From positions 40,989,727-41,053,726 of the forward strand of contig CM046453.1 in the NCBI GenBank assembly GCA_025506515.1: 64,000 nucleotides of DNA, written 5' to 3'. The position numbers were made by a program, and so were the translations under genes. The notes under the pieces were generated by a model. It did no database searches and was not told the DNA's origin. It worked only from the letters and a program-made list of their open reading frames with translations. Source of the stretch: Flaveria trinervia (lineage: Eukaryota; Streptophyta; Magnoliopsida; Asterales; Asteraceae). Every line of letters begins with the position of its first letter. Position 1 is the stretch's first letter. Positions 46,036 through 57,614 of the stretch are shown piece by piece.

Positions 46036-46832
46036 TGCAGGATCGTTGAAGGGTGTAAGTACAACACAGCAACACAAAGAGAAGATTAACCAAACTTTAA
46101 TTAAGGAGTAAACTGGATTAACCAAGATAAGACACTAAGAACACAAGTAATGAAAGAGACAGAACACAAAGAACACAAGTATATGGTTTTCAAGAATGCA
46201 GTATATTGCTTTCTCTATGTTCTATTACAAATGTTACAAAGCATAAATAAAAGTTACAAGAACATGAGATACTTTTACTACATCCTACAGCTGGCTATAC
46301 TTTGAAAGCCAGCTGGATACAATTGACTAGATACAAACAAAATCAATTGTAGAGTCAAAAGGCAGATTGCCTTTTGACTTGTGACTATGACATGCCATAG
46401 CTCACATCCTTTTCTATTACAAAATGGATAAAGTACATAAAGTAGAAAGAATACAGACTCAAGACCTCAATGTACAGTTACCAAAAGCATGGACCTTATC
46501 ACCAAACCATGTTAGTTGATGACTTGCAGAGTTGTAGCAGAAAGATGTCCAGCTTTATGGAACAGTACATCAGATAAAGCATATGTTAAAAGTCTTCAGA
46601 AGAAATCTGTCTTCATGAACTTGAAGCTTCGGAAGACTTTGTCTCTGAGGCTTCGGAAGACTTCATCTTTGGCTTTAGAAGATGTTGTTCTTGGCTTCGG
46701 AAGATTTCACACATAGAGTATTTCTGTTGCCTATGTGAAACTTCCGAAGCATTCCACTTCAATGCACTTGTGCAGCATACAAAAGAGACTAAAGATGTTT
46801 AGGTTGCATCAGCCTCTTCATTAATCTCTACA
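46036..46832 (-). repeat. F2-c 3' LTR (LTR2)
   Basis: 797 bp, minus strand TGTAGAGATTAATG...GATCCTGCA. CTTCGGAAG/CTTCCGAAG palindromes at 46620-46760, near the 5' end of the LTR. No obvious TATA box found. Confidence 0.87.
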
Positions 46833-46846
46833 AACTCCCCTTAGGC
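46833..46846 (-). promoter_or_regulatory. F2-c polypurine tract
   Basis: Minus strand CCTAAGGGGAGTT immediately before the LTR TG. Confidence 0.78.
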
Positions 46847-46873
46847 TGATGCTACCAAAACACTTAGAAAACT

Positions 46874-48137
46874 TCAGATATTAACAGTCCTCATTAGGAT
46901 GATCACCATTCCTTTCTTCATAAGTTGATCAGGATCCTTCAAGCTGTCAAAGTGTCTTCTCATGTCAAAGAGATCATGCAGAGGCAACTGAAACATATCT
47001 TGCGATGTATAAATGTCTTCAATGCCTTGATCTCTAATAACATGACATCTTTCCAGATATGTGGTGTATGTCCAAGACAAGATGGGTCTTCCTGATGCTA
47101 GAGGAGCTACTAAAGTTGGAGTTGGTTGAGCATCCTCTGGCTGCACATCCTCAGGTTGTTTTGATTCATCCTGAGGTTTAGAAGAGGATGCAGGCTTCTC
47201 CTTCTTCTTAGACTTTGGTTTAGAAGCCATCCTCTTCTTTCTCTTTCCAAATTTTAACTGAGAAGACTGGCCTGCAGCACCAGATTGATCTTCACTGTCT
47301 CTCTCAGTTGGGACTTCCTCTCTCTCAGGCTCAGAAGGAGAGGGAGGTTGACCCTGCTGTGGATCAGAAGATGAAGCTTGTTGAGCATTAGCAGGAGGTC
47401 CGGGTTGTGTTGTGTCTGTTTGTTCAACCTTAACCTCCACTCAGGTGGGGCCTGACTTGGAGTGGAGTGTAAGTCAGTGAGCACTCCACTCTTGATCTTC
47501 TGCTTGATTACCCTGATATGCTCATCCATAGTGGATAGAGACATGGGTCCAAGTCTCCTTCCGGAGAATCCATACAGCTTTAAGAAGCTCATCATCCTCT
47601 GCCTATCAGCAGACTTCTTCATGCTCTTTTGGATGATGGCTCTTGACTTTGCAGCTTCTTCCCTCATCTTCATCTTTCTTGTCTTTCTTTTCTTGACTAG
47701 CTCAAGCTCAAGTTGTTTTAAATACTCAAACTCACATAGTCATGAGGTAATGGAAGGAGTGCATCTGCCTAATAGAGACCTGTGGCACTCAGGTAGTTGA
47801 TCATCTTGATTCTGTCTTCTTCCTTATCTACCTGAGGTTCTTGTTGAACCACATCCTCTTCTTCAGGGCTTTCTTGAACTGGTGAGAGAGTAGGCATACC
47901 TCTGTACAGTCTTTTTCTTTTTCTTTCTTCTTTGATCTGTACTAAGAGTTCTGTATCTTCTGCCTCCTTCTTATCTCTTGACCTTTCCAGATCAACCAGC
48001 TCATTCAATTCATCCAAGGGGAGAGAAATGATATTATCTATGTCATAGTTCCTAGTCTGCAGATAGTTAATCCTGACTGCCCTTAACTCATCATTCTGAG
48101 TTTCTGGTCTGGGGGCATCCCTGATTGCAGACTCCAT
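46874..48137 (-). pseudogene. F2-c aORF, C-terminal part
   Basis: Three overlapping frames. 48137-47769: charged region with LQTRNYDIDNIISLPLDELNEL and KEERKRKRLYRG. 47673-47460: SADRQRMMSFLKLYGFSGRR. 47440-46874: Gln/Pro/Ser-rich segment, Lys-rich stretch (KFGKRKKRMASKPKSKKK, a possible nuclear signal) and a C-terminal domain (HDLFDMRRHFDSLKDPDQLM) with the stop at 46874. Mirrors F2-b. Confidence 0.75.
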
Positions 48138-48197
48138 GAGTCTTGGAGACTCAGTAGAGGAACCTTCTCCCCTTAGCCTCCTTTTCCTCTCTCTCTC

Positions 48198-49745
48198 CTA
48201 TTCCTCAATCTCCTCAGATGTCTTTTTTCCTTTCCCTTTGTCACTCACAGACCTTTGTGACTCAGGGTGAAGAGAGCTTTGGCCTTCATTGCTCATTGCA
48301 GCATCTGAGCTAAGGCCAGAGAGAGGTTGAGAAGCACCTTCACCAGCAGGTGTCTCGGAAGGAATATGGATCTCTGCAGCAGTTGGAGATGATGAGATAG
48401 GGCTCTGAGGTTCTGTGACTGGGCCTTCAGTCAAGGTTTCCCCTATGAAGCTAATCTTAGGGTCTGCCTCAACATCCAGTTGACTGATGACATTACCTGA
48501 TTGCCTTAGTCTCCTTCTTAGGCTGAACTCTACAATGATCCTGTCTTGGATTCTTCTAAGCATTCTGTCAGCTTGTCTTGATTGGCTTGGGTTGACAAGT
48601 GGCATGTTGACTAGATCCAGACCTTCATAGTAGTTCAAGGTCTGAAAATTAAAAACTTGTTGCAGTCCTTGAACTCTTATGATAATGAGAGCCTTCCAGT
48701 TGTTGTCATACCTCCATCCAATGATGTGATTAAAAGATGATGAAGGTGACATGGCTCTTGGTATCCCATCCTCAAATAGACTCTGTATGAAGGAGTCTAT
48801 GTAGTCCACATCAATGTGATCTAGAGGAGGTTGCTGAGAATGCACAGTTGCAAGTGAGGATGGTGAGTCCTCAATGTCCATTCTCTCAAAGGAACTCCCA
48901 GGTTTGTGGCTGTAACGACTTTCTCCCCTTTTAGTAGCATCACCCACTTGCATAGGTGAGCTGGAGGATAGATCAATTACATCCACAGGTTCTTGTGTTC
49001 CTGGTTGAGCTCTCCTTAAGGGTCTCCCAACTAGTTTTTCCTTAAGATATGAAATCTCAAGTTGCTGATCATTGATCCTATTGTTTAAGGTAGTCACCTG
49101 AGATTCAAGGTGACTGACCTTTGAGACTAAATAGGTGCATGTTTTGGATAGTTGTTGCACCTTTAGTGTCAGATCCCCCTCATCTTCATCAGAAGAATCA
49201 CTGGGGGTGGAGAAGATTGGACCAGAGTCTTTTCTCTCATGACCAGTTCTTAGTTCTTGGCTACTGGATTTCCTCTGCTTACTGGCAGTCTCAATTGAGA
49301 TGTCAGCAGGCTGAGTTGCCATGGTTGAGGTCTTAATGATGTAATCACTTGTAGAAGTGAGAGCCTCTTCCATATGGACATCCTGAACAAGTTCAGAAGT
49401 GTCCACCTTAGTTGTAGGTGACTGATGTGGAATAGATGTAGGAGACTCAGGAGTATTCATCTCTCTTGGAGTAGGGGAAAAGAAGAGAGACTCATTATAC
49501 TCACTGAAACCTAGATCTTCATCAGTGTAGAAGTCAAGGTTGGGAATTGGTTGGTTAAGATCTATAGGCTGGGGATGGTAACTGTCCCCTGAAGGTTGAT
49601 CACTTGAGTGTTGAGACTCAGAGTGATGGCTTAGAGCAGTAGGGCTAATGAGCTTATTAGGCTGAGCATGAGGAACCTCAGCATTGATTCTAGAAAAGAT
49701 GGGAGTGGTCTGCTCCTCAGGAGAAATGGGAGCTCCAGTATCCAC
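48198..49745 (-). CDS. F2-c aORF, long open central part (515 codons)
   Basis: The longest open stretch in the window. It begins without an ATG, a few bases after the stop of the preceding frame, so it is the continuation of the aORF after a frameshift rather than an independent gene. Composition: Ser/Pro/Glu/Gln-rich, probably disordered (to about residue 190), a coiled coil (LESQVTTLNNRINDQQLEIS, about residues 205-240), then a more ordered part (DSFIQSLFEDGIPRAMSP; IGWRYDNNWKALIIIRVQGL). No membrane span or signal peptide. Function unknown. Confidence 0.65.
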   Translation of the reverse strand: MDTGAPISPEEQTTPIFSRINAEVPHAQPNKLISPTALSHHSESQHSSDQPSGDSYHPQPIDLNQPIPNLDFYTDEDLGFSEYNESLFFSPTPREMNTPESPTSIPHQSPTTKVDTSELVQDVHMEEALTSTSDYIIKTSTMATQPADISIETASKQRKSSSQELRTGHERKDSGPIFSTPSDSSDEDEGDLTLKVQQLSKTCTYLVSKVSHLESQVTTLNNRINDQQLEISYLKEKLVGRPLRRAQPGTQEPVDVIDLSSSSPMQVGDATKRGESRYSHKPGSSFERMDIEDSPSSLATVHSQQPPLDHIDVDYIDSFIQSLFEDGIPRAMSPSSSFNHIIGWRYDNNWKALIIIRVQGLQQVFNFQTLNYYEGLDLVNMPLVNPSQSRQADRMLRRIQDRIIVEFSLRRRLRQSGNVISQLDVEADPKISFIGETLTEGPVTEPQSPISSSPTAAEIHIPSETPAGEGASQPLSGLSSDAAMSNEGQSSLHPESQRSVSDKGKGKKTSEEIEE

Positions 49746-49747
49746 TT

Positions 49748-50695
49748 CTACCAGTATGGTGAGTATATGGGGGCCTCCTCAGACTGAATAGTCTGAGCAG
49801 GGGTTCGTTTGGATTTTCTTTGGTAGGTGATGGATATTTGAGGCTGTGTAGGTGGTTGAAAAGTAGCAGGTGTGGGTTCAACACTAGCTTGTGTTGCTAG
49901 GTTGTCACCTTGAGCAATGAGCTCTAACATTTTTGGGACTAGGGCTGTTTCTACCCCAGAGAATCCAACAGTGGACTTTCTTAATATTTTAAAGATGACG
50001 GGCTTCATCTATCCCAATTTAAGAGTGTTACCTATTTCCCTTAATTGTGAGCCCAGTTCACAGTTAAGAATGTACTGGACATATCTAGGAAACATGTAGT
50101 ACTCTAAGAAGTCTAAATTAGCAAGCAAATTTGTATAAACAAATTGAGAGTACCTGAATTTGACCCCCTGAACCATTCCATGGACTATGAAGGAGAGATC
50201 TTCAGGAATCTGGTCCTATCCACCATGCTTGTTTGATAAGCGTGAATGACCACATGGAGCAGAAATCTACATTTGGATGAGACCTTCCTTTCCTGAGGGT
50301 CTTTATAGAGAAATCTCCCTCGTAGCCTATCTGCTCAAAGGAATGATTTACAGCTTCCTTTGGAAAGAACACCTCACCTTCTTCATTATCCAGCTGAAGA
50401 TGTCGGTTGATGATGGCCGGAGTGATGAAGGTTGTTCTTCCTGCACTGTGGTAGACAGTGCCTTCTCCCCGTCCATAATGACCTCTTGGCAGGTCTTCCA
50501 GAATTCAAGCAACTGATCCTCATAGAGGGGATGATAAATGGTTAGGGAGGTGAAGTAGTGGGACAGAGACAAGAAACGGCAAACCTCTGTGAAATAAGGA
50601 TCTTTCTCAGAGCATAACAGAGCAACTTGATTGTGTTGTCTGTGTAGCTGCATGGTAAAGTTGGGATCATTTCTGTGAGCAAGGTTAGCCGTTAT
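49748..50695 (-). pseudogene. F2-c aORF, N-terminal part
   Basis: The expected start near 50690 has lost its ATG compared with F2-a; an open stretch from 50653 reads QHNQVALLCSEKDPYFTEVC and FWKTCQEVIMDGEKALSTTV. After a frameshift near 50430 comes the Gly-Tyr-Glu-Gly-Asp domain (about 50330-50300). A segment at 50008-49748 (KPVIFKILRKSTVGFSGVET) leads into the long open part, separated by a TAG. Confidence 0.72.
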
Positions 50696-51396
50696 GAGGT
50701 AGCTTAAGAACTAAGAAAGAAGAAAGAAAGAAATTTCAGAGAGAAAATTTTGGGTTTAGGTTTGGAGGAAGAGCAGATGATAGAAGAGGGGGAAACCGTT
50801 GGGTTCATATGAGAGAGAGGGATTTCAGATAAAGTTTAATGAAAGTGGATAAACTTTGAAATTCGGATGTTGGTCCCACCTCTGAAAAAGTAGTTTACTT
50901 TTTGCTCAAAAAGTAGTTTTCTTGGAAATCAACAAGCTTTCGAAGGTAAATTATCTTCGGAAGTTTTAATGAAAAAGCTTCTGAAGCTAAAATGACTTCG
51001 GAAGAATTTCCTTAGAGTATTTGATGATTTTGCTTGGAAGGAAAAATTAAGACTTGAGTGCTTTGTATAGAGATCAACAAAGCTTCCGAGAGTTAATTAT
51101 TGCTTTGGAAGGGAAAGGTCATTGAAAATAAGTAAGTGTCTAAGATAACTATTTAAGCTTCGGAAGATAAAATTGAAATTACTTCCGAAGGTAAATTTCT
51201 TAGACAGTTAAATATTTTGAAGGTGTGATTTTCTTCCGAAGTTAAAATGTATAACTTTCGAACTATAAAATCATCAATTAATCTAAGGAAAGTTCTTCCA
51301 ATCCAAGAGAAAAACACGAGCTTATGAAGATGATAGACTAAACAACTTAGAACACACATGTTTTACGAAATAATAAGAATTAGTTTTAAGAAAAAT
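50696..51396 (-). promoter_or_regulatory. F2-c internal promoter region upstream of the aORF
   Basis: Between the RNase H stop and the aORF: CTTCGGAAG/CTTCCGAAG palindromes and one-base variants at about 50935-51250, then the TATA position (ATATGAAC, 50803-50812, one base off the ATATAAAC of F2-a), then a C/T-rich leader. No other ORF. Confidence 0.55.
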
Positions 51397-52755
51397 TTAC
51401 TCAAGGTTGATCATCCCAATAGCTGATATTAGATATTTAAAGCTTTGTTCATCAAAAGCCTTTGTAAACAAATCAGCATATTGTTCATGTGTGTGAACCT
51501 TGACTAGTTTAATTAATCCATTTTCATAATTATCTCTTATTAGATGATACCTGATATTGATGTGCTTTGTCCTTATAATTGAGATAGCACTGTTGTTGTC
51601 TATGTGGATTGGAGTCTCCTTGAAATTTAACCCATAGTCTAGCATTTAATTCTGAATCCAAAGCACCTGAGCACAACAGCTAGCGGCAGCAATGTATTCA
51701 GCTTCAGCAGTTGATGCAGACACACAGGATTGTTTCTTGCATTGCCATGAGACAATCCTTCCACCAAGAAATTGACATCCCCCAGATGTAGACTTTGCAG
51801 TCATATTGCAACCACCATAATCACTACAATTGAAGTCAGAATTCTTGGGATACCATAGAGCAAGTGTTGATGCACCTTTTAGGTATCTTAGAATCCTTTT
51901 GATAGTGATAAGATGAGACATCTTAGGGTTGGCTTGATATCTTGCACAGATGCATGTAGCAAAAATGATATCAGGCCTACAAGCAGTAAGATACATAAGA
52001 GACCCAATCATAGCCCTGTATAAGTGTTCATCTACACACTCCCCTTCAAGATCAGGACCAAGGAGTGATTTCTGGCTATGGGTGTCTTAGCAATCTTACA
52101 ATCAGTCATATTGAACCTTTTGAGTATGTCTTGAACATACTTTGACTGACTTATGAAGATGCCATCTTCAACTTGCTTCACTTGAATTCCTAGAAAGAAA
52201 TTGAGTTCCCCCATGGCACTCATTTCAAATCTGTCTTTCATCAGCTTCTCAAAGTCTTTGTAGAGCTTTGGATTAGTTGAACCAAAGATGATGTCATCCA
52301 CATATACTTGAACTAGAAATATGTCTTTTCCTTGTCCTTTGATGAAGAGAGTTCCATCTATAGTACCTCTCCTGTATCCATGTTTACAGAGATACTCAAA
52401 TAGTGTCTCATACCACTTCCTCGGTGCCTAATGCAGCCCATAGAGAGCTTTGTCAAGCTTGCAGACATAATCAGGATGATCAGGATCTACAAAACCAGGT
52501 GGCTATTTGACATAAACCTCTTCATCTATCACTCCATATAAGAAGGCACATTTCACATCAAATTGAAAGACCTTGAAGTTCTTGGATGCAGCAAATGCCA
52601 GGAATATCCTAACAGCTTCTAATCTTGCCACTGGAGCAAAGACATCAGTGTAGTCGATCCCTTCTTCTTGTGTGTATCCTGAACAACCAGTCTAGCTTTG
52701 TTTTTGATGATAATGCCTCTATCATCCTTCTTGTTCCTAAACACCCATTTGGTTC
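51397..52755 (-). pseudogene. F2-c reverse transcriptase and RNase H
   Basis: Nearly complete RT-RNase H with VYVDDIIFGS intact (about 52303-52285), MSAMGELNFFLGIQVKQ, MIGSLMYLTACRPDI, ASTAEAEYIAAASCCAQVLW and the end stop at 51397-51399 (SAIGMINLE). Inactivated by in-frame TAGs at 52503-52505 and 52428-52430 and a TAA at 51646-51648, plus a shift near 52035. Confidence 0.85.
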
Positions 52756-53430
52756 CTATTGTAGTCTTCCAGAAGGAAGAGGACAAAGGTTCCAAACTTT
52801 CTGTCTTTTGAATTGAAGCAGTTCTTGTTGCATAGCTTCAACCCAACTTCCATCCTTTAGAGCCTCCTCAACTTTCTTTGGCTCTATCTGGGATAAAAAA
52901 CAAAAGTGAAGACAAACATTTGTTTCATGGGTTTGTCCTCTTGTGTTTACCCCGGAGACAACATTTCCAATGATGTTTGTGGTAGGATGAGACTTGTGGA
53001 TCCTAAGCTGAGAAATCACAGCAAGTTGTTCAGAAAGATCTAAATTTGAAAAATTTAGATCTGGCATAGATGTTTCTCCCACCACATCAGCACATTTTTC
53101 AAGTGAAACTTGATCCAAGTAGTGTGTGACATCATTGATGTTCTCATCTATGGTGTGGTTAGTGACATCAAGAAATCCTTGGTCACTGTCACCATAACCA
53201 TTGTTGTCTTCCACAGTTGAGGTGTTCTTATCTGGTTGTAGAGCCTCTGAGCTGGAATTTAAAGGCATACCAGATGTATCAGCTGAATTTGTCATTGTTG
53301 TGCTGATAGAAACCTCATTTGCAGAAGTAGTTCCAACTGGAGCTGAAGATGTATGACTTGAAGGTCTTCCTAGCTCAAATCTTGGGTCAGTATCACCTGT
53401 ATTTAAATTTTTTGTAGATCCTCAAACATT
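52756..53430 (-). pseudogene. F2-c integrase-RT linker
   Basis: 179-codon open stretch (53295-52756): a Ser/Asp/Asn-rich acidic linker, then SQIEPKKVEEALKDGSWVEA and LLQFKRQKVWNL, the block in front of copia RT. A single-base loss near 52770 breaks the frame into RT. Confidence 0.78.
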
Positions 53431-54560
53431 CTAACAAGATTTATTAAAACAGTTGGTAACTAAATCGAGATCAAATAGCCAATCTGGACCAGAACCAGCA
53501 ACACATGGTCTGTGTTCATTAAAGGTCACATTGGCTGACAACTCAACTATTCTAGTTCTAAGATTGTACACTCTATAAGCCTTAGCTTGGGAAGAGTATC
53601 CAATAAAGTGTCCATCATCTGATTTCTCAGCAAACTTGGCAATTTGATCTTTGGTATTCAAGATGGTGCAAGGACATCCAAATGACCTGAGCAAACCAAT
53701 GAAAGGTTTTCTCTTATGCCAAAGTTCATAAGGAGTCTTCCCATGAGTCTTAACGACTAAAACTCTGTTCTACACATAGCAGGAAGTGTTGACTGCCTCT
53801 GCGCAGAAGGTGATGGGCAGTTTAGTGTCAGACAGCATGGTTCTTGCAGCTTCAATCAGTGTCCTGTTTCTCCTCTCAGCAACACCATTTTGCCGAGGAG
53901 TCCTGGGAGCACTAAATTGTCTTGCAATACCCTTATCATCACAGAATGTATCAAGGGTTTGATTCTTGAATTCTGTTCCTTGATCACATCTTATGATTTT
54001 GACCTTGTGATCAGACTGATTCTCAATCTTTAAGGTGAAATTCTTCAGAATCTCAAGAGTCTCATCCTTAGTTCTAAGAAAAAGACCCAAGTGAATCTTG
54101 TAAAATCATCTGTGATCACTAGACAGTATAAGGTCCTTCCTAAACTCATTACACTGTGGGGCCAAAGAGATCCATATGTAACAAGTGTAGGGGTGTAGTG
54201 ATGGAGTTCATTTCCTTAGGCTTATGAGATACCTTATGTTGCTTCCCTTTCAGGCATGCAACATAGTGATCATCACTTGTAAACTCTTTCTTTGGCATTC
54301 CAGTTACCAGATCATGCTTAATCAATTTATTCATGTTCTTAAAGTTTACATGGCACATTCTTTTATGCCATAGGAAAAATTCATCACTATTGGCTTTAGA
54401 TAGAAAGCATGAAACTTCTCTGGAGGGAGAGGTTTCTTGCAAGTCCATCTTGTACATGTTTCCTTTCTTGGGGGCTCTAAGCAGGATATGCTCATGAGGA
54501 ATGACCACACCAGGCTTAAGAACAATGCACTCATGCTCAGTAAAGAGCATGTTATGACTT
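53431..54560 (-). pseudogene. F2-c integrase
   Basis: Pre-integrase zinc region (LWHKRMCHVNFKNMNKLI, then HYVACLKGKQHK, 54370-54250). Core with all three acids: HMDLFGP (about 54165), RCDQGTEFKN (about 53985-53960), NRTLIEAARTML (about 53860). C-terminal FGCPCTILNTKDQIAKFAEK (53685-53625). Shifts near 54150, 54095 and 53770. Confidence 0.85.
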
Positions 54561-55310
54561 TGATCACAAAATTGAGATACACTTAGAAGATTGTATCCAA
54601 GCTCTTTAACAAAGTTTACCTTTTCAATGCTGAGCTTACTATTTGTGACCTTGCCCCTTCCTGAAATGTAACCACCTTCATCTCCTCCAAAGGCAACAGG
54701 TCCTCCATCATCCTTTCAAAGTTTTGGAGTAGTGACCTATTACCAGTCATGTGCTTGGAGCAGCCACTGTCTATGATCCAAACATTTCTGTTTATCTTCA
54801 GCTGTCCCTGTACAAAAGAGAATGATTAGTTACATCTGGAAACCCAATCCTTGCTTGTCTTGGGCTTGTTTACACAAGGTAATTCAATAGTGATAGATCC
54901 TATGGTTGTACTAAGAGGATCTTGAGCTGTTGTAGATGGAGAAATCTCAGTCACTTGGTCTTTCTTAGACATCCACACCACCTTTGGAGTCTTGGACTTG
55001 ACCTTCAAAACTTCGGAAGCTTGTGGAACTTCGGAAGTTTTGATGACTGATACTTCGGAAGATTTTGCAGACACTGCAGCAGATTTCAGTGCTTCGGAAG
55101 AATTCCTTTCTTCCGAGACCAATATCTCTTCCGAAGGTATTTTCAATTTCCCTTCTTTTTAGATTTGAGACTTCGAAGGAAACTGGTTTTCCTTCTGAAG
55201 CTTGAATCTTCTTGGAACTCTTTGAAGCCTTTGTTTTGGACATGTGGACGGTACCTTTAGGATTGAAGGACAATCCTTTGCAATGTGAGTAGTGTTGTCA
55301 CACATAACAC
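54561..55310 (-). pseudogene. F2-c protease and repeat-bearing linker
   Basis: Protease signature IDSGCSKHMTGN at about 54775-54738, catalytic Asp kept. Upstream, 55210-55010 encodes repeated Ser-Glu-Val/Ala units (KTSEVPQASEVLKV) from CTTCCGAAG palindromes, the same DNA word as in the LTR and the aORF promoter region. Confidence 0.75.
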
Positions 55311-57531
55311 AATTCATCTTCTTTTACACAAGAGCCTTTTCATGAGAATAAGACTGTTTTGTGTCACATCCCTTCTCCACCTTCATCTTTACAGATGCTG
55401 AGACAGTCCTCTTAGGCTAAGGACTGTGCTTGGAGTTTGATGGTCCAGGTTGTGCAACAGTGGTACATAGCAATCAGTCTTCTTCTTGCTACTGAGATGA
55501 GTGAACAAGAACCAGAACTCTTAGTAGAATAGTTTTGGTTGATGTCTTCAGTCCCTACCACTTTAAACCATGCAGAAATAAAAACTTGTTTCTACTTAGA
55601 GTCTAAAGCAGCCTTGATCTCCCGAGCCTTCCTTGCCTTTCTTTTGCTCTTTCTGATCAAGTTCTTTCTCATGGACTTGGTCATCACAGTCTTCACTTTC
55701 TCCTCATAAGGATAGTGGCCCTTTGGAATCCTCCTCTTCACTCTTAGTAGAAGGATTCTTCACTATCTCTTCTCATCCTCCTCACTCATAGGATCTATGA
55801 GAGGAGGCTCATCTTCACAAGTTCCACACCTAGGGGGTCTTACAGACAAGTTTGTGTGTGGAGGAGCTATCTCATTTGATCCCAGTTCCTGTCTGTTTTG
55901 ATAGCACACTTTGTTGTGCGGGGATGAGGATATCATGTTCTTAAAGGCCTTTTCTTCAAGAACATTCTTTTCTGCCCTGGCTTTGCTGATCACAGCTCAG
56001 CTTGGCACTCAGTTAGCTTGTTATGAGATCTTGAATTTGAGTTCTAAAATCTGTGTGTTCATGTTTTAGAACTGAAATGGTTTTCTCTAAGTCCTCTATT
56101 TTTAGCTTATAATCATTTTCAGATTTTCTAAAATCACATTTTAAAATATTTAAGGACTCAATATCAGATCTCAATTCCAAGTTATAGGACCTGTACCTAT
56201 TAACTTTAGCAATGCATTCAGGAGTACAGAGATGTTCCAATACCTTGGCTTCATCATGATCTGCCATCAGTGCTTGGTTTGGAGAAGCATCTTCCACCTG
56301 AAGCTCCAGTCAAAGCCTCCTTCTTCAACAGCAACAGCAGCTTGCTGCTTTGACTTCTCATTATGAAGAGCTTTGTCAGTGTAGTTTGGTCTGGATTGTG
56401 TTTGGCCACCATTGGTTCTAGGTGCCTTACACTCCCTGGCAAAGGGTCCATCAAGTTATAGTTGTAACACTTGACTTTGCCTTTGTCCAATCCAAACTTT
56501 CCAACAATTGCATTGCTTGGAAACTTCCTTCCAGTCCTCTTGTAGAACTTCTTGGCTCTGTGATGAGAAGAGCCATCTGTTGGACTATTTCCATGTACTC
56601 CAGATCATCTGGATGGATACAGTCCAAGTCTTAAGAGTGAAAAGAGAGTTGCCACTGCTTTCATCAGAAGACACAAATGCTTGAGAAGGCTTGTCTCTTG
56701 GAATGGGCTTCCTTGAGTGTAGTTCTCCCTTGGTGTCTCTGGGAAGGTGATGAAAGGACCTTGGGTGAGTTGTCATGGTAGCATATAAGATGATGTTGGT
56801 TTCTATGCTATCCCTTTCAAACACATGTAGGGCTAAACCCATTTGATTGTTGGAGTTGCCAGATGAACCCTGCATGTTCATTTCCATCTGGTAGCAACTG
56901 AGAATCCCATATAACTGTCAAAGTGAGAGTTTTGAGATTTTCAGTTTCTTGATCACCACACAGTAGTATGTCCATGCCTAGGAAGTGATGACATGAACTT
57001 CCTTACAATGTCTCTATTCTCAAGAGCAACTCCTCCATCCACTAGGGTATCCACAATCTCAACATACCTGAAGTATTGCTGAGTCATGGTCTCACCTATT
57101 TTGAAGGTGAAGTTTCAAACTGCTGCTTCAGGAGATCCTTCTTGTTCTCCTTGGCTTCAGAAGAACCCTCATACATCAGTTTCAGTGCATCCATAACTGT
57201 TTAGCTGTTTTGCACTTCTTGAACCTCTGTATACAGAGTTTGGAAGGGCAGTTTGAAGAGCTGTCATGGCTTTCCTGTCTATCTCTCTACTCTCTTCCTA
57301 TCTTCATCACAGTAGTTAGCCACATCCTTGGGGATCATACCAGCACCAGTAGCAGAGGGTGTGCTGGGTATGAAAGGTCCATTCTCAATAGACTCCCACA
57401 TTCTTGAATCGAGAGATCTGATGAAACCTTCCATTCTTAACACCTGGTGCCAAACTCATCAAGAAGTTGATGAGCGGGGACTTGTTGTTCATGGTTCCAG
57501 TTTCCATATCGGTTTTGGAAATCGCTGCCAT
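55311..57531 (-). pseudogene. F2-c gag
   Basis: ATG at 57531 (METGTMNNKSPLINF). UBN2-type domain to about 56930, then a zinc knuckle at about 56470-56430 in which the second Cys is Tyr (CYNYNL, where F2-a has CYSCNL). A coiled coil (56297-56013 and 55993-55763) and a second Cys/His region (about 55300-55370) follow. At least five frameshifts. Confidence 0.8.
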
Positions 57532-57600
57532 TTCAAAAGTTTGGTATTTGTGTGTGTGAGGGATCTTAAGATGGTGAGATCTTATATCAAGAGCCTCAAA

Positions 57601-57612
57601 GCTCTAATACCA
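57601..57612 (-). promoter_or_regulatory. F2-c primer-binding site
   Basis: Minus strand TGGTATTAGAGC, one base off the initiator Met-tRNA match; two bases separate it from the LTR. Confidence 0.8.
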
Positions 57613-57614
57613 AA

